Origin: Pseudomonas costantinii
GTDB lineage: Bacteria; Pseudomonadota; Gammaproteobacteria; Pseudomonadales; Pseudomonadaceae
Length of the DNA stretch: 64,000 bases
Direction: 5' to 3'
Assembly (NCBI RefSeq): GCF_001870435.1
Contig: NZ_MDDR01000021.1
Coordinates: 1 to 64,000, forward strand
Shown here: positions 44,046-53,554 of the stretch, piece after piece
Layout: every line of letters begins with the position of its first letter
How positions within the stretch are numbered: the stretch's first letter is position 1
Program-made: the position numbers and the translations under genes
The notes under the pieces: model-generated
The model's database searches: none
What the model was told of the DNA's origin: nothing
The model's input: only the letters and a program-made list of their open reading frames with translations

Positions 44046-45128
44046 CTAGTGCAACTTTCCTGCAATCGCCAGCCCCACGTCCTGCGTCGAGCCCTTCCCG
44101 CCCAGGTCCGGGGTAATCGGCCCCTCGCCTATCACTTCTTCAATCGCCTGCAGAATCCCATCGTGCGCCGCCCGATAACGTTGATCCCCGTTCCCCAGGA
44201 AGTCCAACATCAACGCGCCGGACCAGATCATCGCAATCGGGTTGGCGATGTTTTTCCCGTAGATATCCGGCGCCGAGCCATGCACCGGCTCAAACAACGA
44301 CGGAAACCGCCGCTGCGGATCAAGGTTGGCTGAAGGCGCAATCCCGATGGTCCCCGCACAGGCTGGCCCCAGGTCGGAAAGAATGTCGCCAAACAGATTC
44401 GAGGCCACGACTACATCAAACCGGTCCGGTTGCAGCACAAAACGCGCGCACAGGATGTCGATGTGTTGCTTGTCCCAGGTGACCTCTGGGTAGTTCGCCG
44501 CCATCAATGCCGTGCGCTCGTCCCAGTACGGCATGCTGATGGAAATCCCGTTGGATTTGGTCGCCGCCGTCAGCCGTTTGCGCGGGCGGGTCTGGGCCAG
44601 GTCGAAGGCGAACTTGAGAATCCGGTCCACACCACGGCGGGTGAATACCGATTCTTGCAGCACGAACTCATGCTCGGTGCCTTCGAACATCTTGCCGCCG
44701 ACCGAGGAGTACTCGCCTTCGGTGTTCTCGCGGATCACCACAAAATCGATGTCGCCCGGTTTGCGCCCGGCCAACGGGCACGGTACGCCGGGAAACAGCC
44801 GCACCGGGCGGATGTTCACGTATTGGTCGAAATCACGGCGGAACTTGAGCAACGAGCCCCACAGGGAAATGTGGTCCGGCACTTTGTCCGGCCAGCCTAC
44901 GGCGCCAAAGTAGATCGCATCGAAGCCCTTGAGCTGCTCGAACCAGTCGTCGGGCATCATCTGCCCGTGCTCCAGGTAGTAATCACAGTGCGCCCAGTCG
45001 AGTACCTCGATGCTCAAATCCAGCTGCCACTTCTTCGCCGCCTGTTCCAGCACCCGCAGCCCTTCCGGCAGGACTTCTTTGCCGATGCCATCGCCGGCAA
45101 TCGCGGCGATTCTGAATACCTTGCTCAT
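44046..45128 (-). CDS. Tartrate dehydrogenase/D-malate-type decarboxylating dehydrogenase
   Basis: This 360-residue enzyme of the isocitrate/isopropylmalate dehydrogenase family has IAGDGIGKEVLPEG at the start. Central IRENTEGEYSS and VVASNLFGDILSDL carry the metal and substrate ligands. It oxidises tartrate, D-malate or a related 2-hydroxyacid and may decarboxylate it. It follows an aldehyde dehydrogenase by 26 bases, so the two are co-transcribed. It may handle a product of the opine-like pathway upstream. Confidence 0.85.
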   Translation of the reverse strand: MSKVFRIAAIAGDGIGKEVLPEGLRVLEQAAKKWQLDLSIEVLDWAHCDYYLEHGQMMPDDWFEQLKGFDAIYFGAVGWPDKVPDHISLWGSLLKFRRDFDQYVNIRPVRLFPGVPCPLAGRKPGDIDFVVIRENTEGEYSSVGGKMFEGTEHEFVLQESVFTRRGVDRILKFAFDLAQTRPRKRLTAATKSNGISISMPYWDERTALMAANYPEVTWDKQHIDILCARFVLQPDRFDVVVASNLFGDILSDLGPACAGTIGIAPSANLDPQRRFPSLFEPVHGSAPDIYGKNIANPIAMIWSGALMLDFLGNGDQRYRAAHDGILQAIEEVIGEGPITPDLGGKGSTQDVGLAIAGKLH

Positions 45129-45154
45129 CAAACGCTGCTCCCCGTCTCTGTGAA

Positions 45155-46612
45155 TTACAGCCCGCCGATGTGGAAGGCTTTGACTTCAAGGTATTCATCC
45201 AGGCCGTACTTGCTGCCTTCACGGCCCAGGCCCGACTGCTTGATACCGCCAAACGGCGCAACTTCCATGGAGATGATCCCGGTATTGAGCCCGACCATGC
45301 CGAACTCCAACGCCTCACCGAAACGCCATGAACGGCGCAGATCCTGAGTGAAATAGTAGGCGCCCAAGCCGTAAGGTGTGGCGTTGGCCAGCGCCAGGGC
45401 TTGGGCCTCATCGGTGAAACGCATCAATGGCGCAACCGGGCCAAAGGTCTCTTCATTGGCCAGCAGCATGCCCGCATGGGTCTCGCCGAGGACGGTGGGC
45501 TGCACGAACTGGCTGTCGCCCTCAGGGATACCCCCGCAAAGCAACTGTGCGCCCTGGCTCAGGGCATCGTCGATATGCCGGGCGACTTTGTTCACCGCCG
45601 CCGGGTTGATCAGCGGGCCGATGGTGACGTCGGCGTCGAGGCCATTGCCGACCTTGAGCTTGCCCACCTCTTCCACCAGCCGTTGAGCGAAGCGCTCGTA
45701 AATACCGTTTTGCACCAAAATCCGGTTGGCACACACGCAGGTTTGGCCGGCGTTGCGGAACTTGCTGAGCATAATCCCGGCCACGGCCTGCTCCAGGTCG
45801 GCATCGTCAAACACAATGAACGGCGCGTTGCCACCCAGCTCCAGGCTCAAGCGTTTGATGTGCCCGGCGCTCTGACGCATCAACAAGCGGCCGACGGCTG
45901 TCGAGCCGGTAAACGAAATTTTGCGAACCGTCGGGTTACTGGTCAACTCTTCGCCGATACCTGTGGGCATGCCGGTCAACACGTTGAACACCCCGGCCGG
46001 AATGCCGACGCGCTCGGCCAATACGGCCAGGGCCAATGCCGACAGCGGCGTCAGGTCCGACGGCTTGACGATGATCGGGCAACCGGCGGCCAGGGCCGGC
46101 GCGCACTTGCGGGTAATCATCGCGTTGGGGAAGTTCCACGGCGTGATCGCCGCGCAAACGCCCACCGGCTGCTTGAGGGTCAGCAAGCGGCGGTCGCCGC
46201 TGGGGGCCGGCATGGTTTCGCCATAGACGCGACGGGCCTCTTCGGCGAACCATTTGACGAAGCCGGCGCCGTAGCGGATTTCACCTTTGGCTTCGTTCAG
46301 CGGCTTGCCCTGCTCGCACGTCATGATCAGCGCCAGGTCATCGAGGTTGTCGATCATCGCCTGATACCAACGCTCCAGCAGCGCCGCACGTTCCGCCGCC
46401 GGACGCGCGCGCCAGGCTGGCCAGGCGGTGTCGGCGGCCTCGATGGCGCGGCGGGTTTCAGCGCCTTGCATCGCCGGTACTCGGGCAAGTAGCTGGCCGC
46501 TGGCCGGGTCGATGACGTCCAGGGTCGCGGCGTTGTCGGCGCCGATCCACTGCCCGTTCACATAGGCGAGTTCTGCCAGAAGGCTGGGGTCTTTCAAACG
46601 ATTCTTGAGCAT
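45155..46612 (-). CDS. Succinate-semialdehyde dehydrogenase-type aldehyde dehydrogenase
   Basis: This 485-residue ALDH has the catalytic Glu in LELGGNAPF and Cys in GQTCVCANR, plus the NAD-binding stretch ITPWNFPNAM and FTGSTAVGR. These are GabD-like features, which oxidise succinate semialdehyde to succinate. A GabT-type gene and M20, FAD and HcnABC-like genes nearby make a semialdehyde substrate likely. It is 255 bases downstream of the M20 gene, across a palindromic repeat. Confidence 0.85.
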   Translation of the reverse strand: MLKNRLKDPSLLAELAYVNGQWIGADNAATLDVIDPASGQLLARVPAMQGAETRRAIEAADTAWPAWRARPAAERAALLERWYQAMIDNLDDLALIMTCEQGKPLNEAKGEIRYGAGFVKWFAEEARRVYGETMPAPSGDRRLLTLKQPVGVCAAITPWNFPNAMITRKCAPALAAGCPIIVKPSDLTPLSALALAVLAERVGIPAGVFNVLTGMPTGIGEELTSNPTVRKISFTGSTAVGRLLMRQSAGHIKRLSLELGGNAPFIVFDDADLEQAVAGIMLSKFRNAGQTCVCANRILVQNGIYERFAQRLVEEVGKLKVGNGLDADVTIGPLINPAAVNKVARHIDDALSQGAQLLCGGIPEGDSQFVQPTVLGETHAGMLLANEETFGPVAPLMRFTDEAQALALANATPYGLGAYYFTQDLRRSWRFGEALEFGMVGLNTGIISMEVAPFGGIKQSGLGREGSKYGLDEYLEVKAFHIGGL

Positions 46613-46750
46613 GGTCGAGTCCTGATCCGAGACAGGTTTCAGTCTAGGGAGATACGACGGATGAGGATGCTGAAAGCGATTTGAGGACAGTGTCGGATGC
46701 TGAAATTTGCGTGGGAACGGCAGGCTCTACCGAGGAAATAAAGGTCTATT

Positions 46751-46859
46751 TGATCGTTCCCACGCTCTGCGTGGGAATGCTGCCCAGGACGCTCCGCGAC
46801 CCAAAAGCAGACGCAGAGCGCCCATTAAGGCGTTCCCACGCGGAGCGTGGGAACGATCA
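46751..46859. repeat. Pseudomonas-type intergenic palindromic repeat
   Basis: A 109-base element has mirrored ends, TGATCGTTCCCACGC against GCGTGGGAACGATCA. Each end itself forms a 9-bp hairpin (TTCCCACGC / GCGTGGGAA). GCTCCGCG and CGCAGAGCG lie inside. Such elements are common in Pseudomonas intergenic spaces and could affect transcript stability between the two parts of the operon. I do not name its class. Confidence 0.75.
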
Positions 46860-46867
46860 TTTGATCT

Positions 46868-48025
46868 TTAGCGTTTCAGGGAGCCGAGCAGTCCTCCCAG
46901 GAACCGCTCCCCGGCATCCATCTGGCTGATCTCGATAAACTCGTCCGGCTTGTGCGCCTGCTCGATGGAGCCCGGTCCGCAGACCACCACCGGCACATCC
47001 AGACGCTGCTTGAACAGCCCGCCCTCAGTGCCGAACGAAACCTTTGAGGTGCCGGTATCCGGCGCGGCAAATTGCTTGAGGAAACGCACCGCTTCGACGC
47101 TGGGATGCGTATCGAGGCCGGGGTAGACGTTGACGGTTTCAATCTCGATGGCTGCCACGCTGGACAGCTTTTTCGCTTCACGCACGATCACTTCGGCGCG
47201 TTCGCGCATCTGTTCCAGGAATTGGTCCAGGTCGTCGGCCGGCAAGTTGCGTACTTCAAAATCCAGGGTGCACAGGTTGGGCACGATATTCAGCGCTTTG
47301 CCGCCGACAATCTGCCCAACATGCACGGTGCTGTAGGGCACGTCATAGTCATTGTCCTGGGCGCCGTGTTTTTGCAGTTGCTGCTGGCTGTCGCGCAGGG
47401 CGGCGATAAAGTCGCAAGCAACATGGATCGCGTTGACAGAACGCGGCGCCAGCGACGAATGCGCCTCCTGGCCCCGGCAATAAGTGCGGTAGGAACCCTT
47501 GCCCTTGTGGCCGAGTACAAACTGCATGTTGGTCGGCTCACCGATCACACACAAAAACGGCCGCACTGGCGCCAGGTGCAGCACATCGAGCAAGCGCCGA
47601 ACGCCGACACAACCGATCTCCTCGTCATGGGACAAGGCCAGTTGCAATGGGCGGCTCAGGGTGTGGTCGGCGGCATCAAGCATCGCGTCGATGGCCAGGG
47701 CGATAAAGCCCTTCATGTCGCAACTGCCTCGCCCGTAGATGCGCCCGTCCTGCACGGTGGCCGCAAACGCGGGAAAGGTCCACGCCTGCCCCGCCGCCGG
47801 CACTACATCGGTGTGCCCGGACAGCAACACGCCCGGCTGGTCCTCTGGCCCGGTGCTGGCGAACAGGTTGGCCTTTTTGCCGCTTTGGTCCTTGACGATC
47901 AACGACTCAATACCCTTGGTCAGCAGCAGGTCGCGCACGTAGTCGATCAGGGCCAGGTTCGACTCCGAAGACACGGTCTCGAAGGCCATCAACTGTTTGA
48001 GAATCTCGAGAACGCGGGGTTTCAT
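46868..48025 (-). CDS. argE: M20 deacylase, ArgE (acetylornithine deacetylase)-like
   Basis: This 385-residue zinc hydrolase of family M20 has metal ligands in SGHTDVVP (His, Asp) and a catalytic-region Glu pair near DEEIGCVG. The dimerisation domain is in the middle. ArgE removes the acetyl group of N-acetylornithine, and relatives deacylate other N-acyl amino acids. Here it overlaps the HcnC-like gene by 4 bases, so it probably acts on an imported N-substituted amino acid, not in arginine biosynthesis. The specificity is inferred. Confidence 0.8.
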   Translation of the reverse strand: MKPRVLEILKQLMAFETVSSESNLALIDYVRDLLLTKGIESLIVKDQSGKKANLFASTGPEDQPGVLLSGHTDVVPAAGQAWTFPAFAATVQDGRIYGRGSCDMKGFIALAIDAMLDAADHTLSRPLQLALSHDEEIGCVGVRRLLDVLHLAPVRPFLCVIGEPTNMQFVLGHKGKGSYRTYCRGQEAHSSLAPRSVNAIHVACDFIAALRDSQQQLQKHGAQDNDYDVPYSTVHVGQIVGGKALNIVPNLCTLDFEVRNLPADDLDQFLEQMRERAEVIVREAKKLSSVAAIEIETVNVYPGLDTHPSVEAVRFLKQFAAPDTGTSKVSFGTEGGLFKQRLDVPVVVCGPGSIEQAHKPDEFIEISQMDAGERFLGGLLGSLKR

Positions 48026-49176
48026 GAGGCCTGGCTCCGTTGTGCGGCAGGAAGGGAAAAACGCGTGATGGAGAATGGCGCGATCGGCGTGCTGGTGCTG
48101 CCGGTGCTGATCAATTCGGCCATCACGTCGCCGACACCGGGGCCGAGCTGGAAGCCATGCCCGCAGAAACCAAATGCGTAGAACAAGCCGTCTACCGTGC
48201 CGCTTGGGCCCATGATCGGCAGGGAGTCGGGCAGGTAACCCTCAATGCCGCTCCAGACCCGGATGATGTTCAGGTTGCCGACACCCGGCAACAGGCGCCG
48301 CATCTGCTGCATCTGGTTGAGAATGCTGCGCGGCTCGACATAGGCCCGACGATTGAGCATGTCCGGCTTGCTGCGGTAACCACCGCCGATAACGATGTTG
48401 CCGCGTGGAATCTGCCGGAAGTAGATGACCTCCTCGGGAATCTTGGTGTACACGCCGATCACCGTCGGCAAGGCGTAAGGCACCGGCTCGGTGACCGCCA
48501 TTTGTGGGCCGTGCGTGTCCAGCGGCACCGGCTCGCCGAATTGCTGGGACAGCTTCTGGCCCCAGGCGCCGGCGGTAATCAATAGCTGGGCAGCGCTGAA
48601 TTGGCGGCCGTCGGTGGTCGTGACATTAAACTCGCCGCCGACCTTCTGCACGTCGGCGACTTCGGTCTGTTCTTCAATCTGCGCGCCAATACGTCGTGCC
48701 GCCCTGGCAAACGCCGGAGCCGCCAGGCGCGGGTTGGCATGCCCATCGTGCGGCGCATGGGAGCCGCCCTTCACGTCCGGACCGAGGAACGGAAAACGCT
48801 CACGCAACTCGGCACCGCGATAGATTTTCAGGTCCAGTTGCGCCGCCTCAGGCGCAGCGGCATACGCCTCGAGTTCAGCGATTTCGTCTTCGCGATAACA
48901 CACGCGCATATGGCCGCTGGCGATAAATTCCAGGTCATCGTCGATCAACTCAGGCAAACGTTTCCACAGCGCCCAGGAGCGATTAGCCAGTTCCAACTGA
49001 CCGAGATAGCGACCCTGGCGCCGGACATTGCCGAAGTTCACGCCGCTGGCGTACTGACCGATCTGGTCACGTTCCAGCAGAATCACCGACTGCCCGCGAC
49101 GGCGCAGGAAAAATGCCGCCGCCGAGCCCATCAGGCCGCCGCCGACAATCACTACATCGGCTTTCTGTAGGGTCAT
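48022..49176 (-). CDS. HcnC/OoxB-like FAD-dependent amine/opine oxidase subunit
   Basis: This 384-residue FAD oxidoreductase of the DAO family has a Rossmann GGGLMGSAAAFFLRRRG at the N terminus and YAFGFCGHGFQLGPGVG near the C terminus. With the two genes upstream it forms a three-subunit dehydrogenase similar to HcnABC (cyanide synthase) and to opine or D-hydroxyproline dehydrogenases, oxidising a C-N bond. It overlaps its neighbours by 4 bases on both sides. A near-identical paralogue with a stop codon lies at 60856-62037. Confidence 0.82.
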   Translation of the reverse strand: MTLQKADVVIVGGGLMGSAAAFFLRRRGQSVILLERDQIGQYASGVNFGNVRRQGRYLGQLELANRSWALWKRLPELIDDDLEFIASGHMRVCYREDEIAELEAYAAAPEAAQLDLKIYRGAELRERFPFLGPDVKGGSHAPHDGHANPRLAAPAFARAARRIGAQIEEQTEVADVQKVGGEFNVTTTDGRQFSAAQLLITAGAWGQKLSQQFGEPVPLDTHGPQMAVTEPVPYALPTVIGVYTKIPEEVIYFRQIPRGNIVIGGGYRSKPDMLNRRAYVEPRSILNQMQQMRRLLPGVGNLNIIRVWSGIEGYLPDSLPIMGPSGTVDGLFYAFGFCGHGFQLGPGVGDVMAELISTGSTSTPIAPFSITRFSLPAAQRSQAS

Positions 49177-50549
49177 GGCGACACCTCCTCGGTGAGCATC
49201 GACAACGGTTTAACGGGCGCCTGGCCGCGCTGGCGACCGACCTCTTGTACTTGCACGCCGGCCGCGGCTGCAATCACTTCGGCCCCCGCCTGCGAGCAAT
49301 AACGCCCCTGGCAACGGCCCATGCCCACTCGGCTGAACGCCTTGGCGCGGTTAACTTCACAGGCGCCCTTCTCGTTCACTGTGCGGCGCAACTCGCCGGC
49401 GCTGATCATCTCGCAGCGGCACACAATGGCGCTGTCCGGCAGAGCCTTGGCCTGCTCGCTCGGCCACGGGAACGCCTGGGCCAGGCCGAGGCGAAATTGA
49501 TCCATCACCGCCAATGCTTGCTGTTGTTCTTCACGCAGCCCGCTGTCGACCGGTTGTTGAAGGTCTTCCAGCAGCGCCAACGCCACCAGGCGCCCTGCAT
49601 GTTCGGCAGCGTCGGCACCGCGAATTTTCGCACCGTCTCCGGCCGCATACATGCCCTTCACCGAGGTGCGCCCGGCGTCATCGGTGGCCAGCCACCATTG
49701 GCTGGAGGCATGATCAAACGCCATGGCGCAACCGGCCAGGTCGCCCAGTTGGGTTTCAGGGCGCAAGTGGTAACCCAGCGCGACCGCATCGGCCTGCACC
49801 GTCTCAGTCCGCCCGCCATCGGTGGTGAACCGCACCCCCATCACGCCATTGGCTGCATCGCCCATGACTTGCAGCGGTTTGATCCCCAAGTGCACCGCGA
49901 CCTTGGCCCGATACAGCTGCACCAGCAACTTGATCCCGGTGAACAGCAAACCTGGCCGCGCCAGCAGTTTGGGCAGGGCCTTGATGCGCAGGCTCAGCGG
50001 CGATGTATCGAGCACCGCCGCCACTTCGGCGCCGGCTTTGACGTATTGGCTGGCGACCAGGTACAGCAACGGCCCGCTGCCCATGAACACCACGCGATGG
50101 CCGATGGACACGGCCTGGTTTTTCAACGCGATTTGCGCCCCGCCCAGGCTGTAGGTGCCCGCCAGCTGCCAGCCTTCAATCGGCATCAAGCGGTCGGTGG
50201 CGCCGGTGCAAAGGATCAGCGCGTCGTAATCCACCGTGCTGTGGCGGCCCTGGCTCGCGCAGCACAACTGCCCCGACGTGAGGTTCCACACCAAGGTGTC
50301 GGGGCGGTAGTCGATGGCGCCGCGCAGGCGATCGAAACTCTGGTGCAGGTCCTGGGCCTTGGCGGCCTCAGTGCCGTACAACGTCGTATAGTCGCGGGTA
50401 AAACCTTCTGGCTGGCGGCGGTAGATCTGCCCGCCGTCGCGGCGATTTTCATCGATCAGGATCGGTTTGATACCGGCAGCCAGCAAGGTTTCAGCGCAGC
50501 GAACCCCCGCCGGTCCGGCACCGACTATGACTACCCGTGCAGTGGCCAT
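49173..50549 (-). CDS. HcnB/OoxA-like FAD/NAD(P)-binding oxidoreductase subunit
   Basis: This 458-residue protein has two nucleotide-binding regions, VGAGPAGVRCAETLL at the N terminus and GSGPLLYLVASQYVKAG near residue 160. A C-terminal BFD-like iron-sulfur cluster site follows (CRC near residue 385 and GRCQGRYC about 35 residues on). It is the electron-transfer partner of the HcnC-like subunit. It overlaps the small ferredoxin-type gene by 19 bases and the HcnC-like gene by 4. Confidence 0.82.
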   Translation of the reverse strand: MATARVVIVGAGPAGVRCAETLLAAGIKPILIDENRRDGGQIYRRQPEGFTRDYTTLYGTEAAKAQDLHQSFDRLRGAIDYRPDTLVWNLTSGQLCCASQGRHSTVDYDALILCTGATDRLMPIEGWQLAGTYSLGGAQIALKNQAVSIGHRVVFMGSGPLLYLVASQYVKAGAEVAAVLDTSPLSLRIKALPKLLARPGLLFTGIKLLVQLYRAKVAVHLGIKPLQVMGDAANGVMGVRFTTDGGRTETVQADAVALGYHLRPETQLGDLAGCAMAFDHASSQWWLATDDAGRTSVKGMYAAGDGAKIRGADAAEHAGRLVALALLEDLQQPVDSGLREEQQQALAVMDQFRLGLAQAFPWPSEQAKALPDSAIVCRCEMISAGELRRTVNEKGACEVNRAKAFSRVGMGRCQGRYCSQAGAEVIAAAAGVQVQEVGRQRGQAPVKPLSMLTEEVSP

Positions 50550-50839
50550 GTCGCCTCCGGTTGCGTCGTGACAATATCCAGTCCATCGCGGACTTCATTG
50601 GAGCAGGCGCGCAGGCGTTCGCCGCTGCGGGTCCATACCCAGCAATCCTGGCACGCGCCCATCAGGCAAAAACCGGCGCGGCGCCCGCTGTCGAATTCCG
50701 ATTGACGCAGCGCGTTGCCCTGGGTCAGCAGCGCGACCATCACCGTATCGCCTTGCAACGCTTGGATGGGTGCCCCATCCACGATCAGGCTGACCGTCGG
50801 CCGGCCCTGTTCGGCCAGCCTCACAAAACGACCGTTCAT
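50531..50839 (-). CDS. HcnA-like small 2Fe-2S subunit
   Basis: This 102-residue protein carries the cysteine pattern CLMGACQDCW plus a later RACS, a 2Fe-2S ferredoxin-like fold as in HcnA and opine oxidase small subunits. It should pass electrons within the three-subunit dehydrogenase. It overlaps the ATPase gene by 4 bases upstream and the HcnB-like gene by 19 bases downstream. The operon has no feature pointing to cyanide production. Confidence 0.82.
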   Translation of the reverse strand: MNGRFVRLAEQGRPTVSLIVDGAPIQALQGDTVMVALLTQGNALRQSEFDSGRRAGFCLMGACQDCWVWTRSGERLRACSNEVRDGLDIVTTQPEATWPLHG

Positions 50840-52677
50840 GCATACGCTCCCAAGGTCATGGTAGTAACGCCCTGCTGAATCTTGAGCAATTGGGCGCTGT
50901 CGTGGTGACAGAGAACTTCACTGCCGTTGTCCAGCGTGCGGCGGTTCGGTGCGGTGTGGTTGCACAGGCCGTCGATACGCACCGGGCAGCGATCGAGAAA
51001 GGTGCACAACTGCGGCACGTTGGCGCGCTCGCCAATCGGCGGCAACGTGCTGCAGGTAGCGCCGCAGTTTTCCAGCCAACCCTGGCGCAGTTCCGGCACC
51101 GAGTGGATCAGCAGGTCGGTATAGGGATGGAACGGTGCCTCGGCAAACGACTGGCGGCTGCCGGCCTGCACCTTGTGGCCGCTGTACATCACCACAATGT
51201 CATCACACAGCGCACGTACAGTGGAGATGTCGTGGCTGATAAACAGGTAGGACACGCCGAGTTGCTGACGCAGGTCGCGCAGCAGTTCGAGGATAGCCGC
51301 GCCCACCACGGTATCGAGGGCCGAGGTGACTTCATCGCACAGGATCAAATCCGGCTTGGCCGCCAGTGCGCGGGCCAGGTTGACTCGCTGCTTTTGCCCA
51401 CCGGACAGCTCACTCGGGCGGCGTTCTGCCATGTCACGCGGCAGGCGCACCAGATCGAGCAGTTCGCCGATACGGGCTTGCAACGCCGCGCCCTTGAGGC
51501 CGAAGTACATCTTCAATGGGCGGCTGAGGATGGTTGCAACGCTGTGCATGGGGTTGAGCGCGGTGTCGGCGTTCTGGAACACCATCTGTATGCGCCGAAA
51601 TTGCTCAGGCGTGCGCTCCGACAGACTGCCGCCCAGCGGCTGGCCGTCGAACGTCAGCCCACCGAGGGCCGGGGTCAGCAGCCCCGCGACAACGCGCGCC
51701 AAGGTCGACTTGCCCGAGCCCGACTCACCGATCACGCCGATGGCCTGGCCGCGACGCACGGTCAGGTCGATGTCTTCCAGCACCCGGATGGCGGGCATGC
51801 CCTGCATGTTCTTGTTGCCGTAGCCGGCGGTCAGGCCGCTGATGGTCAGCAACGGCAGGTCTTCGGCAATCCCGCTGGGCGGGCGAATGGAGGTATCGGG
51901 GCGCGCGGCAGCCAGCAGGCTGCGGGTGTACTCATGGGCTGGGGCTTTGAGCAACGGCTCCGTGGCGCTCTGTTCGAAGATCTGACCGCCGTTGAGTACC
52001 ACGATCTGGTCGGCCATCTGCGCGACCACCGCCAAATCGTGGGACACATAAACAGCCGTTGCACCGCGCTCACGCACCACACGCTTGAACGCACGCAGCA
52101 CGTCGATCTGGGTGGTCACGTCCAGCGCGGTGGTCGGTTCGTCGAGTACCACCAGCAACGGGTCGCTGATCAGCGCCATGGCCGCCATCACCCGTTGCAG
52201 TTGCCCACCGGAGACCTGGTGCGGGTAGCGCCGACCGATACGCTCAGGATTGGGCAGGGCCAGGTCACGGAACAAACCGATGGCCTTGGCTTCCAGCTCG
52301 GCGCGAGTACCGAGCCCATGAATCAACGCGCCCTCCACCACTTGGTCGATGAGTTTTTTTGCCGGGTTGAAGGCAGCGGCAGCGCTTTGCGCGATGTAGG
52401 ACACACGATTACCGCGCAGGCCCTGTAGCTGCTTTTCGCTCAAGGCGAGCATGTCGTGTTCACCGACCTGCACCACCCCGCCAGCCAGGCGACAACCACG
52501 TCGCGCATAGCCCAACAAGGCCAGGGCGATGGTGGTCTTGCCCGAGCCGGACTCGCCGATCAGCGCCAGTACTTCACCTTTTTCCAGGGAAAAGCTCACG
52601 CCTTTGACGATTTCCACTTCCCCGCGCTCGCCACAGGCAACCACGCGCAGGTCTTCGACGCGAATCAATTCGCTCAT
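50836..52677 (-). CDS. Peptide/opine-type ABC transporter, duplicated ATPase (DppD-DppF fusion)
   Basis: This 613-residue protein has two ABC ATPase halves. The first has Walker A GESGSGKTT and signature VSGGQLQRV; the second has GESGSGKST and LSGGQKQRV. An oligopeptide-type C-terminal zinc-finger-like tail is seen near 560-600. It energises the permease pair encoded just upstream. ATG 52677 lies one base beyond the stop of the permease gene, with GGAGG before it. A frame extending to 52725 is not needed. Confidence 0.88.
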   Translation of the reverse strand: MSELIRVEDLRVVACGERGEVEIVKGVSFSLEKGEVLALIGESGSGKTTIALALLGYARRGCRLAGGVVQVGEHDMLALSEKQLQGLRGNRVSYIAQSAAAAFNPAKKLIDQVVEGALIHGLGTRAELEAKAIGLFRDLALPNPERIGRRYPHQVSGGQLQRVMAAMALISDPLLVVLDEPTTALDVTTQIDVLRAFKRVVRERGATAVYVSHDLAVVAQMADQIVVLNGGQIFEQSATEPLLKAPAHEYTRSLLAAARPDTSIRPPSGIAEDLPLLTISGLTAGYGNKNMQGMPAIRVLEDIDLTVRRGQAIGVIGESGSGKSTLARVVAGLLTPALGGLTFDGQPLGGSLSERTPEQFRRIQMVFQNADTALNPMHSVATILSRPLKMYFGLKGAALQARIGELLDLVRLPRDMAERRPSELSGGQKQRVNLARALAAKPDLILCDEVTSALDTVVGAAILELLRDLRQQLGVSYLFISHDISTVRALCDDIVVMYSGHKVQAGSRQSFAEAPFHPYTDLLIHSVPELRQGWLENCGATCSTLPPIGERANVPQLCTFLDRCPVRIDGLCNHTAPNRRTLDNGSEVLCHHDSAQLLKIQQGVTTMTLGAYA

Positions 52678-52678
52678 T

Positions 52679-53554
52679 TCAATGGCCTCCCGAGCGTCGA
52701 CTACGTCGAGACGACAGATAGTCAATCAACAGATTCACACCGATGGTCAGCGTGCCGATGGCCAGTGCCGGAATGATGATGGCCAGCGCGCCCTGGTTGA
52801 GGCCGCCGATATTCTCGCGCACCAGCGAGCCGAGGTCCGCGTCTGGTGGTTGCACGCCCAGGCCGAGAAAACTCATGCCGCTGAGCAACAACACGATGTA
52901 ACCGAAGCGCAGGCCCAGGTCGGTCAATACCGGGTTGAGCATGTTCGGCAGGATCTCCATGCACGCCACGTACAACCGGCGTTCGCCTCGGGTACGCGCA
53001 ACCTGCACGTATTCCAAGGCCTCAATGTTGACCGCCATGCTGCGGGCTACGCGAAACGAGCCTGGGATATAACTGATCACGGCAGTGCAGATCAGCAGAG
53101 TGACTGAGGAGCCAAAAGCCGAGACCATGATCAGTGCAAGCATTTTGCTCGGAATCGAGATGAAGGCGTCCATGATGCGGCTGATGATTTCGTCCAGCCA
53201 TTTGGGCGAGACCACCGACAACAGCGCACACCCAGTGCCGAAAGTGCTGGCGAGTAACGCCGCCACCAGCGCCAGCCCGACGGTGAACCGTGCGCCCACC
53301 AACACCCGGCTAAGCATGTCGCGGCCCAGGTAATCGGTGCCGAACGGGTGTGCGAGGCTAAAACCTTCGAAGATGTTATCGGACACCACTTCACCCACCG
53401 GGTGCGGCGCCAACCAGGGACCGAACAGCGCCACCAGCAACCAGGCCACGCATACAACGGCCCCCACCAGGCCCAGCCACGACGGGCCGCTGGAGGCTTT
53501 GGCGAGTGCCAGGGAGGAAGAGACAGGCTTTGACTTCGCAATGAGATTGTTCAT
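52679..53554 (-). CDS. Peptide/opine-type ABC permease, DppC-like
   Basis: This 291-residue inner-membrane permease has an N-terminal segment (about 27-50) and five further helices. The HPVGEVVSD-to-FGTDYLGRDMLSRV stretch is the family signature. It pairs with the DppB-like subunit, overlapping it by 4 bases. The peptide/opine/nickel family cannot be narrowed by sequence alone; context favours an organic nitrogen compound. Confidence 0.88.
   Translation of the reverse strand: MNNLIAKSKPVSSSLALAKASSGPSWLGLVGAVVCVAWLLVALFGPWLAPHPVGEVVSDNIFEGFSLAHPFGTDYLGRDMLSRVLVGARFTVGLALVAALLASTFGTGCALLSVVSPKWLDEIISRIMDAFISIPSKMLALIMVSAFGSSVTLLICTAVISYIPGSFRVARSMAVNIEALEYVQVARTRGERRLYVACMEILPNMLNPVLTDLGLRFGYIVLLLSGMSFLGLGVQPPDADLGSLVRENIGGLNQGALAIIIPALAIGTLTIGVNLLIDYLSSRRSRRSGGH

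Noticed and set aside
48022..50839. Naming the three dehydrogenase subunits hcnABC (cyanide synthase)
   Set aside because: The subunits are similar in kind, but the operon also encodes a peptide/opine importer and deacylase, which point to catabolism. Only an activity test would settle it.
50890..52428. 512-codon plus-strand frame opposite the ABC ATPase gene
   Set aside because: It is antisense to a clear family gene in GC-rich DNA, and its translation shows no family motif.
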